From Hygrophila difformis (Eukaryota; Streptophyta; Magnoliopsida; Lamiales; Acanthaceae), in assembly GCA_030278955.1 (NCBI GenBank), contig JAOANR010000008.1, forward strand, positions 36,278,148-36,342,147: a stretch of 64,000 bases of DNA, written 5' to 3'. Made by a program: the position numbers and the translations under genes. Shown piece by piece: positions 46,509 through 58,254 of this stretch (the stretch's first letter is position 1; each line of letters opens with the position of its first letter). Under the pieces are notes generated by a model. It did not search any database. It was not told where the DNA came from and saw nothing but the letters and a program-made list of their open reading frames with translations.

Positions 46509-47350
46509 TTTATATCTATAATTGAAAGAATATAATAAAAAACACCTAATAAGAATTATTATAGTATAAAACTAAATAAAAAAATAAAAACTATCTGGCA
46601 GAATATACTTAGTACGTGGCATTATTACACCAGTTAGATCTGTTCTAATACAGCAAGCTGTACAGACATACGATCCGATTGGTTTCCATCCTATATACCA
46701 GTATAAACTTTCAGATAGGAATATGTAAAAACTAAACTACTAAACTGAAATAGAAAGAATCGAAACAGACTTCCAAAGGAACATGTAAAAACTAAAATAC
46801 TAAATAGTTACCTAATAGAAACAAAGAAAATATTAAAATAAACAAACAGAAACAGCAGAAAAGTCATTAACATACAGATGCAACAGACGAAACAGTAATA
46901 GCAGAAACATGGAGACAAAATCACGAAACAAAAACGGTACAGAACCAAAATTTAGGGTTTTAGAAACATAAACTACTATCTTTCTCGCCGTCGTTGCCGG
47001 AAGTCTTTCGCTAGTCGCCGGAGTTTGGGTATGAGTTGGGAAGAAACGGTACGAAATTTTGAGATTCCTAACCCTATTTTCACTTTTAAAGCCGGATCTA
47101 GGATGGATCTTTCCTAAATCTTTCTAAAATGGCAACAAATCTCCAAAAGATCTCTGAATTTGGGCATATTTTCTGAAATTTCAAGAAGCCCGTCCAATTT
47201 CCGCCATGGCTGCCATGGGCGACGCCACCGCCATCAACCATGGCGGCCGCCATCCCTGCCACAGCTTACCTTGTGGCAAAGCAAGGTATGTCGTGGCGAA
47301 GAGCCAAAAACCCGCCATGGCACCGCCATGGCGGCATTTTGACAACACTG
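46509..47350 (-). other. hAT 5' region and terminal repeat
   Basis: AT-rich sequence is followed by a subterminal zone with many GCCATGGCGG words (47205-47335). The terminal end CAGTGTTGTCAAAATGCC (minus) lies at 47350. No other ORF is credible. Confidence 0.7.
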
Positions 47351-47723
47351 GCCTGGAGGGATGCAAATGGTGCCTGGAGTGATGTGAATGGTGCCTGGAG
47401 TGGTGCGAATGGTGCCTGAAGGGATGCGGATGGTGCTTAGAGTGATGCAAATGGTGCCTGGTGTAATGTGAATGGTGCCTGGCTTGGTGCGAATGGTGGC
47501 TGGCGATGTGCAAATGGTGGCTGGAGTGATATGAATGGCGGCCGAAAAACGTGAGATGGCAGCTGCTTCACGAAAATGGACTCAACGCACGACAATCTGT
47601 GAACCACCAGCCCAGAACCGGGCTTCAGAAACGGCGGCCGGAGATATACCAACGGCGGCTTCCAAGGGCGGCATAGAGAAGACCAATGGCGGCCAAAAAA
47701 AAAAAGGACGGGAGGGGGGCATT
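47351..47723 (+). repeat. E6 internal region resumed: 21-bp minisatellite and polypurine tract
   Basis: About seven to eight units of the GGTGCCTGGAGTGATGTGAA type run to about 47530. GGCGGC-rich sequence follows, then a polypurine tract (GGACGGGAGGGGGG, 47706-47719) before the 3' LTR. Confidence 0.85.
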
Positions 47724-47879
47724 TGTTAACCCAAAAAATATGTAGGCCCAAATAAAAAGGCCAATTTGCATCCGGCCTCAGGAGTGTTGGCGGCACAAAA
47801 AGAGGTAGTCAAAAGAAAGTGCGGAACGTGCATCTAGAAGTTACATAGGCTTCTAAGCCTATAAATATGACCTTAGGCT
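47724..47879 (+). repeat. E6 3' LTR, first 156 bp only
   Basis: It starts TGTTAACCC and matches 19596-19752 through the TATAAATA box, then diverges completely at about 47879. The rest of the LTR is missing. Confidence 0.85.
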
Positions 47880-48830
47880 TTGGAAACAACCTCCGGCCAA
47901 AAAGTGAGAAATTCCGGCCAAGTTTCCAAAACTTGCACTATGGTGCGAGTTTTAGATTTCCGAGCATATATTCATGATCCTTGTGATGAAAACAGTCGAA
48001 TGCACCTAAGATCCGTCGATTTTGAGTGATTTTGAGGTCTCGTCGGATTCACTGTTCATTGTCTTCTCCGGAGAGACGCTTCTTTTCCGGTGGATTTTTT
48101 GCATTCCGAAAATATTTTCAGGATCCATTTGAGCATTGGAATCATCTTCTACATTGATTTTGTTGATTGTATCGCGTTTTCATAGGTTCTAAATGATATG
48201 CAGTTGAGAATTTATATTGGATAATTTTGGAGTTTTCCCTACTTTTGACAATGAAGGGAATTCGCGGGGAGATTGACGCAAGCAGTACAGACCGCGTCAT
48301 GAAGCTCTCCGTAACGCTGTGTTGAAGCTCTCCTCATGACCACATGCGATTCTTCCCTTTAAACGGCTTAATTGTAATGGTTTTGATATTGTCCTCTTTG
48401 ATTTGTGTGATTTGTGGGATTAATGGGAGGTCACAACAGGAAAGGGGCTTCTTCTTCGTCTTCGTCATCATTGTTGCCATCGTCGGCAGTGGCTGCTCAT
48501 GGGTGGAATCAAAGAGTGGAAGCCTTTATACTTCTTGCTTGGCATTGACTGCAGAATTGTAAAAGATGGCATCTTCCATATGGTGAGATATGGATTATTT
48601 TACCTCCCTTTGCCACATAGACAAAATTTTGAGTTAATTTTTGCCAACTCGGCTAATTATCTTTAATTGGTAAATTTAGGACGATATTAGTTCGGATTAA
48701 CAAACGAAGAGGACTAAATTGGGTCAAAAATTCAGAAGGGACTAATTTGGCAAAAAGGTAAATAAAAGGGATATTTTTGGCTATTAGTAGCATTCCATTT
48801 TATTATACAGGACAAAATTAAACAATTGCT
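47880..48830. other. Unassigned sequence between E6 and E5
   Basis: There is no clear element border. A 41-codon ORF at 48423-48548 (plus, starting MGGHNRKGASSSSSS) could be a gene-fragment start, but nothing supports it beyond composition. The first 250 bp read like an untranslated leader. I cannot tell whether it belongs to a truncated element or a gene fragment. Confidence 0.35.
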
Positions 48831-49118
48831 TGTTATGCATGTGAATGTCTAAGAAACCCATTTTTCTTATTCTACTAAGTAGGCTTGCATACATGTGAAT
48901 GTACATGTGCACTTACCTATATGATTAAGTTGTAATTGGCTACCTATAAATATGAGCTTTCATGAACAATAGATGAGATAAGAAAAATTCATTACTTACA
49001 ATATTCTCTTTGCCCTTGTTTTCTATTGCTTTGTTATACACTATAGTATATTCACTACTACTACATCTTATATATAATATAAGAGCTAATAGACTATAGT
49101 TATATTAATTCCATAACA
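48831..49118 (+). repeat. E5 5' LTR
   Basis: TGTTATGCATG...CCATAACA. A TATA box (CTATAAATATG) lies near 48944-48953. It is directly followed by a candidate primer site, CGTTATCAGCACGAGGAG, starting at 49119. Confidence 0.95.
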
Positions 49119-49195
49119 CGTTATCAGCACGAGGAGACTCTGTCCAGATTATCATTTGAGGTATAATCTCTTATTTCTAAACTTTCAATAAGATT

Positions 49196-50230
49196 ATGGC
49201 TAACCTTGCAAAGCAGGAATTTGCTCCCTTAACTGTTGAAGGAAGCAATTATATGTCCTGGGCCCGAGATGTGAAAATGCATCTTACTTCAATGGGTCTG
49301 GAAGATACTATTGCTGAAGGCAAAAATCCCAGCCATCAAAATCAGGCAAAAGCCATGATTTTCTTGTGCCATCATATCGAAGAGGCACTTAAAATGGAGT
49401 ACGTGACTGTGGAATCCCCACTGGCATTGTGGGAAAAGCTGAAAGAAAGATATGATAATCTTAAAAAGACGGTGCTTCCAAAAGCCCTTGATGACTGGAC
49501 AAACCTGAGACTTCAGGACTTTAAAACTGTCCGGGAATATAATTCCGTTGTGTTCAAAATTACGGCCCAATTGCAATTATGTGGGCAAAAGATATCTGAA
49601 GCAGAAATGCTTGAAAAAACGTATTCTACGTTTCATGCTAAAAACTCAGTATTGAGTGAGACATACCGTCAAAAAGGTTTTCAGAGATATTCTGATCTTA
49701 TCACCTGCTTATTATTGGCTGAACAAAACAGCCTATTGTTGTTGAGAAATCATGAATCTAGGCCCGCAGGTGCAAAACCGTTCCCTGAGGTGAACGCGGC
49801 TCAATCATCGAAATATGTGCGTGATCGTGGGCACTTTAAAAATCAAAATGATGATCGTGGCCAAAACCGGTATCACAATCGAGGCAGAGGTGAATCATCT
49901 AGTCAAAATAATTATCGAAATAAGCCTCGATTTGAGCAAAATCGCAGATATGATACCAGAAGGCCTTACAAACCACAACAAAGAAATTATGCAAAAAAGC
50001 ATAAACAAAATGATGAAATTTGTAATCGTTGTGGAATTAAAGGCCATATGGCTCAAACATGCCACACAGCTAAACACTTAGCTGAACTGTATCAGGCCTC
50101 GAAACGAAAAGAAAGACCAGGTGTTGAAGCACAGCATAATGCCCACGATGATACTTATGATGATATATTAAATGATAATATCACGCACCTGGAAGCTGAT
50201 GATTTTATTGAGCCAGATACTGTTACTAAA
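49196..50230 (+). CDS. E5 gag, interrupted near its end by a Stowaway MITE
   Basis: The frame begins MANLAKQEFAPL and contains a copia-type gag (Y-M-S-W near residue 20, LWEKLKERYDN near 80) and a zinc knuckle CNRCGIKGHMAQTC at 50021-50062. The reading frame meets the MITE at 50233 and would run through it to a stop at 50323, adding about 30 foreign residues. An upstream AUG is not apparent between the primer site and 49196. Gag assembles virus-like particles. This copy would still yield most of it. Confidence 0.85.
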
Positions 50231-50232
50231 TA

Positions 50233-50422
50233 CTCCCTCCGTCCCACTTCAAGTGTCTTGTTACTGTTGGGCACGAGAATTAAGGTAGAGTTGGTTTGTG
50301 AGTATATGGTATGGTCCACATAGTTGTTGGAGGGGAAAATTATTTCTATTTATAGAAAGAAGACATTTGTAATGGGACATCCAAAAATAGTAAGTAGGAC
50401 ATTTGGAATGGGACGGAGGGAG
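50233..50422. mobile_element. Stowaway-type MITE inserted in the E5 gag
   Basis: Terminal inverted repeats CTCCCTCCGTCCCA and TGGGACGGAGGGAG flank 190 bp, with a TA duplication at 50231-50232 and 50423-50424. These are the termini typical of Stowaway (Tc1/mariner-derived) MITEs. It inserted after E5 arrived. Confidence 0.95.
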
Positions 50423-50424
50423 TA

Positions 50425-50592
50425 ATATATAGCTATATATATTTTGTACTTGTCTTTTATAATTCCTGTTTAATATAAATAATGATATCTTGTACTTCCT
50501 TTTTATTATCCATGTATAATATAAATATGCTTTTGCATTAATAATATTTATATTGCTGATGTTTAATAACATTCTTATATTCTTGTAAAGAA
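50425..50592 (+). other. AT-rich spacer between E5 gag and pol
   Basis: About 170 bp of very AT-rich sequence with stops in all frames lies between the MITE and the first pol codon. It ends TATTCTTGTAAAG just before ATG 50593. It may be an intron/terminator of the kind used by plant copia elements to make a short gag RNA, but no donor site can be fixed. Confidence 0.45.
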
Positions 50593-53500
50593 ATGGATGC
50601 TGGAAATTCAAAAGTCGGAGATGATATCTGCCTCATTGACAGTGCAACAACGCATAGCATTTTGAAAAGCAAAAGCTATTTCTCCAATTTAGAATTGGAA
50701 AAGACCGCAGTGAAAACTATAAGCGGTAATGCAAAATGCATTGAAGGCTCCGGTAGAGCTGTTTTATATTTCTCCCTGAAGGGACAAAAATGGCAATTGA
50801 AAATGCCTTTTTCTCACGCAAAGCTCGAAGAAATTTACTGAGCTTCAATGATATTCGAAAAAATGGATATCACATTGAAACTTCAAAAGAGGCAGATCAC
50901 GAGTATCTTTTGATAACTCGAATTGAAAATGGCAAAAAATTTGTGAATGAAAAATTGCCATGTTACTCCTCTGGCTTATACTATACAAAAATATGTGCCG
51001 CAAAAATACATAACCTAGTAGGCTTGAAAGCTACTAGTGAATTTATTACCTGGCACGATAGACTTGGGCATCCTGGCAGTGTAATGCTGAGGTGAATTAT
51101 TGAAAATTCAAATGGCCATACATTGAAAAGGCAAATGATATTGAACCCAAATGAGTTCAATTGTGCAGCCTGTTCACAAGGGAAATTGATAACCAGGCCA
51201 TCTCCAGTAAAAGTGGGAATTGAATCCCCTACATTCCTAGAAAGAATTCAAGGCGATATATGTGGACCTATTGATCCACCGTGTGGACCTTTCAAGTACT
51301 TTATGGTATTAATTGATGCGTCATCACGCTGGTCACACGTTTGTTTATTATCAACTCGCAATTTGGCATTCGCAAGATTACTTGCACAAATTATAAAATT
51401 GCGAGCACAGTTTCCAGATCATCCGATAAAGAAAATACGCCTTGATAATGCTGGAGAATATACATCACATGCATTTGATGATTTCTGCATGTCGATTGGA
51501 ATTACTGTTGAACATCCTGTGCCTCATGTGCACACGCAAAATGGTCTGGCAGAATCATTTATTAAGCGATTGCAATTAATTGCAAGACCCTTGTTAATGA
51601 AATCAAGACTCCCTGTTTCTGCTTGGGGACATGCTATATTGCATGCAGCCGCACTTGTGAAAATAAGGCCGGCAAGCTATCATAGCTACTCCCCTACACA
51701 AATTGTGTTTGGAAAGGAGCCCAATATATCCCACTTGCGAATTTTTGGGTGTGCGGTTTATGTACCGATTGCGCCACCACAACGCACAAAAATGGTACCT
51801 CAAAGAAGGTTGGGCATATATGTCGGGTATGAATCACCCTCGATTATTAAATATCTTGAGCCAAAAACGGGTGATTTATTTACTGCAAGATTTGCAGACT
51901 GCCATTTTAATGAAACTCAATTCCCGACATTAGGGGGAGGAAATGATCAACTGAAAAAGGAAATATCTTGGCAAAGTCCATTTGATTTCCTTGATCCTCG
52001 TACAAGGCAATGCGAACTTGAAGTTCAAAGAATTGTGCATTTGCAGGGAATTGCAAATCAATTACCCGATGCTTTTAATGATGCTGCTAAAGTCACAAAA
52101 TCATATATAAATGATGCAGCAAATGCACCAGCCAATATAAATGTTCCAGAAGGGTAAATTCCAAGTGCAAATGAACCTACTGCACGCCTGAAGCGTGGTA
52201 GGCCTTTGGGTTCCAAGGATAAAAATCCACGAAAGGAGAAAATTATCCATATGGGTGATAAATCAATCACAGATGATACTCCTGAAGGAGAAATTGATTC
52301 AACCCCCGAAAAGGTTGAACCTGAAAATATTCACCCAGAAGAAAATGAAGTTATTGAAACTTCTTTCAATTATATCAATACTGGGAAATGTTGGAACCGA
52401 AAAGAAACAAACATTGATAATGCCTTTGCATACAACGTTGCACTCGATGTAATGGAAAATAATGAGGATCCTGAACCAAGATCAGTTGAAGAATGTCGGA
52501 AAAGAAATGATTGGCCAAAATGGAAAGATGCGATTCAGTCTGAACTAGATTCACTGAATAAACGAAAAGTATTCGGCCCTATTGTCCAAACACCAAAAAA
52601 CGTGAAGCCTGTTGGCTACAGATGGGTGTTTGTGAGAAAAAGAAATGAAAATAATGAAATTGCCAAATATAAGGCAAGGCTTGTAGCCCAAGGTTTTTCA
52701 CAACGACCGGGAATTGATTTTGAGGAAACATATTCCCCAGTTATGGATGGAATAACATTCAGGTATCTAATGAGTCTAGCAGTACGAGAAAATCTCGAAA
52801 TGAGGCTGATGGATGTTGTTACTGCATATTTATATGGCTCATTGGAAAATGATATTTATATGAAAATACCTGAAGGGTTTAAATTACCTGAGTCTTGCAA
52901 CTCAAAATCCAGAGAAACTTATTCCATCAAACTGCAAAAATCGTTGTATGGGCTCAAGCAATCTGGCCGAATGTGGTACAACCGCCTCAGTGAAAGTTTG
53001 ATAAAGGAATGCTATACAAATGACCCGATCAGCCCTTGTGTATTTATAAAGAAAAATGGGTCAGAATTTGTGATCGTCGCAGTCTATGTTGACGATTTAA
53101 ATCTAATTGGAACTCCTGAAGAGTTGAAAAAGGCGGTCGAATATCTGAAAAATGAGTTTGAAATCAAAGATTTCGGGAAAACGAAATTTTGCATTGGCCT
53201 ACAAATTGATCATTTGGAAATGGGCATATTTGTTCATCAATCAGCTTATACCCAAAAGGTATTAAAGCAATTTCGAATGGATTATGCTCATCCGCTAAGT
53301 AATCCAATGGTCGTTCGGGCACTTGATCCTGCAAAGGATCCATTTAGGCCAAAAGAAGATAATGAAGAGCAACTTGGCCCAGAAATCCCATATTTAAGCG
53401 CAATTGGTGCGTTAATGTATCTTGCAAACAGCACGCGACCTGATATCGCGTTTGCAGTCAATCTACTCGCAAGATTCAGCTCTTGCCCTACTCAACGACA

Positions 53501-54089
53501 TTGGAAAGGCATAAAGCATGTTTTTCGCTATCTCCAAGGAACAATTGATCTTGGGTTATTTTACCCAAAAGACTCTCGACATGAGTTAATTGGCTATGCC
53601 GATGCAGGTTATTTATCAGACCCACACAAAGCCAAATCTCAAACAGGCTATATCTTCACGTGTGGTGGAACTGCTATCTCTTGGAGGTCAATGAAGCAGA
53701 CCCTAACTGCTACTTCTTCTAATCATGCCGAAATATTAGCAATCCATGAAGCAAGTCGAGAATGTGTTTGGTTGAGGTCAATGACTCAACATATATTGAA
53801 AAGTTGTGGTTTAATCATTGAACCACAAATGCCCCCAACAATTTTATTTGAAGATAATTCGGCTTGTGTAGCCCAGTTGAAAGGGGGTTATATCAAAGGA
53901 GATAGAACGAAGCATATTTCACCAAAATTCTTCTACACTCATGATCTTCAAAAGAATGGTGAAGTCGATGTGCAACAAATTCGATCAGAAAATAATTTAG
54001 CGGATCTATTTACCAAGGCATTGCCGACTGCAACATTCGAGAAACTCGTGAAGAAAATTGGAATGCGGCGGCTTCGAGATTTAAAATGA
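50593..54089 (+). pseudogene. E5 pol (protease, integrase, RT, RNase H), one frameshift and two stops
   Basis: Protease LIDSATTHS near 50631; frameshift near 50835; integrase zinc region with H-x-R-L-G-H-P near 51052 and CAACSQGK near 51165; TGA at 51093-51095 where a Trp codon is expected; catalytic D, D and E in GDICGP, RLDNAGEYTS and NGLAESF (51256-51560); TAA at 52155-52157; RT with WVFVRKRN, LVAQGFSQ and VAVYVDDLNLIG near 53075-53110; RNase H with TATSSNHAE near 53710 and the EDNSA...KHI end near 53850-53925. Only these three lesions separate it from an open frame. Confidence 0.92.
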
Positions 54090-54225
54090 TGTCCAAATCA
54101 GGGGGAGCATCTGATACAAGAATATTGTACTCTTTTTCCTTCACTTGGATTTTTTCCCACTGGGTTTTTTCCTAGTAAGGTTTTAACGAGGCATATTCTT
54201 TGTATTGACGACATTCAAGGGGGAG

Positions 54226-54513
54226 TGTTATGCATGTGAATGTCTAAGAAACCCATTTTTCTTATTCTACTAAGTAGGCTTGCATACATGTGAATGTACA
54301 TGTGCACTTACCTATATGATTAAGTTGTAATTGGCTACCTATAAATATGAGCTTTCATGAACAATAGATGAGATAAGAAAATTCATTACTTACAATATTC
54401 TCTTTGCCCTTGTTTTCTATTGCTTTGTTATACACTATAGTATATTCACTACTACTACATCTTATATATAAATATAAGAGCTAATAGACTATAGTTATAT
54501 TAATTCCATAACA
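54226..54513 (+). repeat. E5 3' LTR
   Basis: Preceded by the polypurine tract AAGGGGGAG (54217-54225). It matches the 5' LTR apart from two single-base length differences. The TTGCT target duplication follows. Confidence 0.95.
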
Positions 54514-54518
54514 TTGCT

Positions 54519-55869
54519 GACTTATTTCAATAAAAAGATTTCCTACAAGGTTCAACAATAAAATATTGTATACTTCTTGAACTAGTAATGTACAATTCAA
54601 AGACGCTATAAAAGTAGATCTTTTCTCGTAATAATGTACGGTCTAAGACATTGTATTCCTATATCATTCTTGAGTTATATCATATATATTGTGATGATTT
54701 TAGCGTCATATGCTAAAGTTTGAAATATGATTGCAATCAAGCTAGGAGGTGCAGAGTGTACACTTAGCATAAGCTGCTACAACTTGTGAAGGATAAGAGA
54801 CAAGAACTAAAGTAGAGGAATAACTGTAACTGCAAAAAGTTGCGTAGACAAAGAAACTGAAAAAATAATCTTATTAATTTCACAATAAAAATGTCTACAG
54901 ATTACAAAAAATTAAATATCAAAGAACATTTAAGAAAATTAAACTTTATATGGGTTCGACTTCCGTTACTCCTTTGATTCCTCCAACCATGAAGATGTCG
55001 AAGTGCTTTTGTGCTTTTTCTCCGGCTCCTTGGGATTTGTGCAGCAAGTGTGTGGGTCTTGAGATGTGTAGAGGTAACCTTAATTTGTGAAGGGATACCT
55101 CTATTTATAGAGGAAAAACGATGGACGGTGAGCCGATTTTGATTGGCCGGCTCAATCTAAACATCCATTGGGTCATAGAGTATGTGGACTTTTCATTTAG
55201 GCTTGTTTACATTGTCTAATTTCCATGAATCGGCCTGCTCCAAGTGTCCATTAGATCGTGGAGCATGTGGGTCTTTCATTTGGAATTGTCCACATCGGCC
55301 CAATATAGGTCTATTGGCTTGTTGGATCCAAATGACCTATTTAACTTTTAAACACATAATTTATTTAAAATGCCTAAAAATAATTAAATGAATATTTAAA
55401 ATGACACATGTCGCATTTAAAATTACATTTGAATGAGGCATTGATCTTGGATTGAGATAATCATAGTCATGAATAATCTCAATGTTGTTTGCTCGAACAT
55501 TTAGATAAGACAGACACCTTGGATTTGGTTACTCACGATCACGACTAATCCGCATATCGTTTACTGAAGTATCGTTCTTTTCATTCATCGATTACAACAA
55601 ACAAGGATATACTACTTGCTCATGGTCATGACCAAGTATTAACTACCCTGCGGAAAAACTGCAACTTACCAAGGGTTGTTTCTTTTCACCTATAGATGTA
55701 TCTAGCTTTTCACTGATGGATATGTCCATTCATCCTCTACAGCTTTTGATCTCTATAAATAAGAATTATCTAACGCATTCATTGAGAGAAAAACAAATAC
55801 AAACACAATAAATTCAACAATCCTCTAACCCATATATATTCTCTCATAAGTGTTCGATGGCAATTATTT
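54519..55869. other. Unassigned, LTR-like composition
   Basis: No ORF of note. CTATTTATAGAGG at 55102-55114 is a minus-strand TATA-like box (CCTCTATAAATAG). A plus-strand CTCTATAAATAAG lies near 55751. Both look like LTR promoters of unknown elements, but I find no paired borders. Confidence 0.35.
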
Positions 55870-57040
55870 TCGGCCCTCAAATTAGGTCATCCGCCACCTT
55901 ATTAACCTCTCTAGATACACAAGAAAAATAAGTTCCCAGTTCCATTCCTTAAACTCTTCTAATTTTGCCATTTTTGGGTCCATTCTATCCAAGTATAGTT
56001 GTTGAATCTTCCATGTGGTGGATAACTTGTGAATTATCAGATTCCACTTCAATGTTGGTATGCCCCAGCCGCCATCATTCGAATAGGATGCCACCTTTCT
56101 GCTAATTTCTGTCTCTTTCCAGATAATTCAGTGCATATTGTCCTGCAAAAGATGATCATTGTTAATCTATTTATCAAGCCAATAATTCACCCTCTACCAT
56201 TGCCAATTTTCCATCCAATAATTGATGCCACACTTTAAAGGGGGCTTTGGCAAAGTGCAAGCAATGCTGTGGTTTTTTTTCTTGAACTCGTTTGACGGCA
56301 ATCTATATTTCTTTTTCATGGTTTTAACCCAAGTCGCATTCCCTTCCAAAATTTCTAACAGCTTGTCATAAGTAACGCATCGTTGAGATTCTTTATGCTT
56401 CTAATGCCAAGTCCTCCAGTGAGGTTCCCATGGTGATATGGTCCCATGCAATGAGGTGCATTTTCTTTTTATCTGCTATAGACCCCATAGGATATTCCTA
56501 TAAATTTTCTCCATTTCATTTATCACATCCCTTGGTAATTTCATAACTTGCTTTGCAAAGGATTCCATCGTGTTGACAACCGATTTAACAAGCGGGATCC
56601 TCCCATGGCTTAGGTATCTGCTCGTCCAGCCATTTAGTTTTGACTGCATTTAGTTCACCAAGAATTCAAAATTTGAAGTCTTACGCCTTCCAACCGTCAT
56701 GGGTATGGCGAGGTATGTTCCCAGGTTTCCGATCCTTTTGATGGCCAGTTCGTAATCAATACCATTTTGCATCGAGCGGGGCACAGATTTGCCATAGTAA
56801 GTATGTGATTTCTGAATGCTAAATGACAAGCCAGATATGTCCCAGAATTCAGCCAAAATTCACTTAATAGCTTCGCCTGGTCCATGGTAGCCCGGGCAAA
56901 TAAAAAGATATCATCCGCAAAGAATAGATAAGGGATCAAAATATTGCCACCATCCCAACAAACCGGTTTCCATTTCCCCTCCTGAACAGCTTTTGAGATC
57001 ATAATGCCTAGTCTTTCCATGGGAGCCTGCCTAGCTTCTT
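55870..57040 (-). pseudogene. L1-type LINE remnant: RT C-terminus, thumb region and RNase H
   Basis: Minus-strand order: RT with PYLFFADDIFLFARAT (FADD box near 56920); SGLSFSIQKS near 56820; LGTYLAIPMTVGRRK near 56700; LNGWTSRYLSHGRIPLVKSV near 56600 in another frame; GGLGIRSIKNLND near 56400; then an RNase H region with IEVESDNSQVI near 56020 and VSREVNKVADDL near 55885. Several stops and frame changes are present. The 5' part (endonuclease, RT fingers) is missing. Plant L1-type elements commonly carry this C-terminal RNase H. Confidence 0.85.
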
Positions 57041-58254
57041 TTCTTCACATGAGAGGAGGGATCGTCTACTGTGACCGCCATATGCTTCTCCGCATTGAGT
57101 GATGTGGTGGTCTGTTTTAGAATTCAGGCACCTGAGGAGTGCAGAATCCAGGGCATTTTATCCGCAGGTGGCTTGTGAATTTGCGTGTTGAGGTTTGAAT
57201 GTAATATGTCCTCCATTATCTGATCAGAGTTCTCTTTTTGTAGTTCATTCTGAGACAAACTGCATACACAACAGCGAGGCAAGATTTCTCCCGGCCCATC
57301 CACCAAGGCATTAAAGCGAATTTGAACTGGATCAGGGTTAAATTGCGTAGAACGTTCTTAGCATGGTTTGAGCAATTATCATCCATTCTGCCCATTTGTC
57401 TCTTGACGATGAGTATCAGGTCCTGTATTCATCGTCAAGGAGCAATCATATTGTGCAAGCAAGCCTGTACCTGCTACACAGCAGATCAGGTTTTCATATT
57501 CTATAGAGACGTCTTTAATTTGTTGTCCCCAATAATTTTGGAGATTATGGGTTTCGACAGATCAAGCTCAGTGGTGAGGCGCGCATAAGCATAACGACCC
57601 CTAGTGGCGGTGTCAGTATTATAATCAAGACTATTATTGACTCTTCCGACTGTTGGACTCACACCTTTCGGAGAAGAAGGGTTTTGATTCCATCCTTCAT
57701 AGCAAATTACGTATCATCTTTATCGCTGAGTTTGTCGTCTTGATCATCATCCATTGGTACATGAAGGAATCCGGCCATCACTTTTTCACTACCGAGTCTT
57801 GTGCTTGAATCACTACTGAGAGAGTTCGTCGAAGTAAGTCTCGTCCTGGGACATGACCAATTCGACCCGATCACTGGAGCAATGGAAATTTGAGCAATGT
57901 AGGAATGAATTCTTATATTTGATTCAGTTCAACTCGTTAACGAGCAATTATTTTCAATTATAACCAAGTGTATAATTCTATGCAAGTGCAATTGAGCGAG
58001 TGTGCCATTGTCGAAATCTACTTAAAAATGGTGAAACCATATAAATTTATCTAAATATTCAATTCGTATTTCAAACTCAAATAAGGAGGACACAAGGTGA
58101 CTGATAATCTATCTGAATGGTATAACAAAATACAACAGTTATTAACAGCAAACGTCTTGCCCACGAAGAAGTTGTATTGAAAAATTACCATTGAGAGACC
58201 ATATGGAAACCGTGGTCTATGAGTGCTGCGGCCTAGAGGACAATATAAAGTTAA
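57041..58254. other. Unassigned, possible further LINE fragments
   Basis: A minus-strand stretch at 57124-57306 reads ...KPPADKMPWILHSSG, resembling the W...SG motif of the zinc-binding region that follows RT in plant LINEs, but it lies upstream of the RT piece. The rest up to the 3' end of the host gene has no recognisable content. Confidence 0.35.

Larger units (their letters stand above)
23143..47350 (-). mobile_element. hAT transposon, split by the CRM element E4 and the duplication
   Basis: The right end reads, on the minus strand, CAGTGTTGTCAAAATGCCGC from 47350. The left end (plus) reads CAGTGACGGATTGCCGAAAT from 23143. After a five-base difference both continue with TTGxCxAAATxCCGCCAT, so imperfect terminal inverted repeats are visible. 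Without the insertions the element is about 3.5 kb. The base before the right end begins GCCTGGAG, which also ends the left E6 array at 22109-22116. An 8-bp duplication is expected for hAT, but the 21-bp array contains this word many times, so it is not proof. Confidence 0.75.
19596..47879 (+). mobile_element. E6: gag-only LTR element (TR-GAG-like, Tat-type gag), split by a hAT insertion
   Basis: The 5' LTR, primer site, gag and tandem repeats lie at 19596-22116. Tandem repeats of the same 21-bp type, a polypurine tract and the start of the 3' LTR lie at 47351-47879. Removing the inserted 25 kb leaves an element of about 3.3 kb with gag and no trace of protease, RT or integrase. That matches the TR-GAG class of non-autonomous plant LTR elements. 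The gag motif order (YP.GFK.PKF..F...GKSTVEQV..F..QCG) is the one I associate with Tat/Retand-like gypsy elements. Assigning both halves to one element rests on the shared LTR and shared minisatellite. Confidence 0.75.
48831..54513 (+). mobile_element. E5: Ty1/copia LTR retrotransposon, young but coding-defective
   Basis: The 5' LTR is 48831-49118 and the 3' LTR 54226-54513, both 288 bp. A perfect target duplication TTGCT sits at 48826-48830 and 54514-54518. The LTRs differ by two single-base length changes by eye. The order protease-integrase-RT-RNase H marks it as copia. I do not assign the lineage. Confidence 0.96.
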
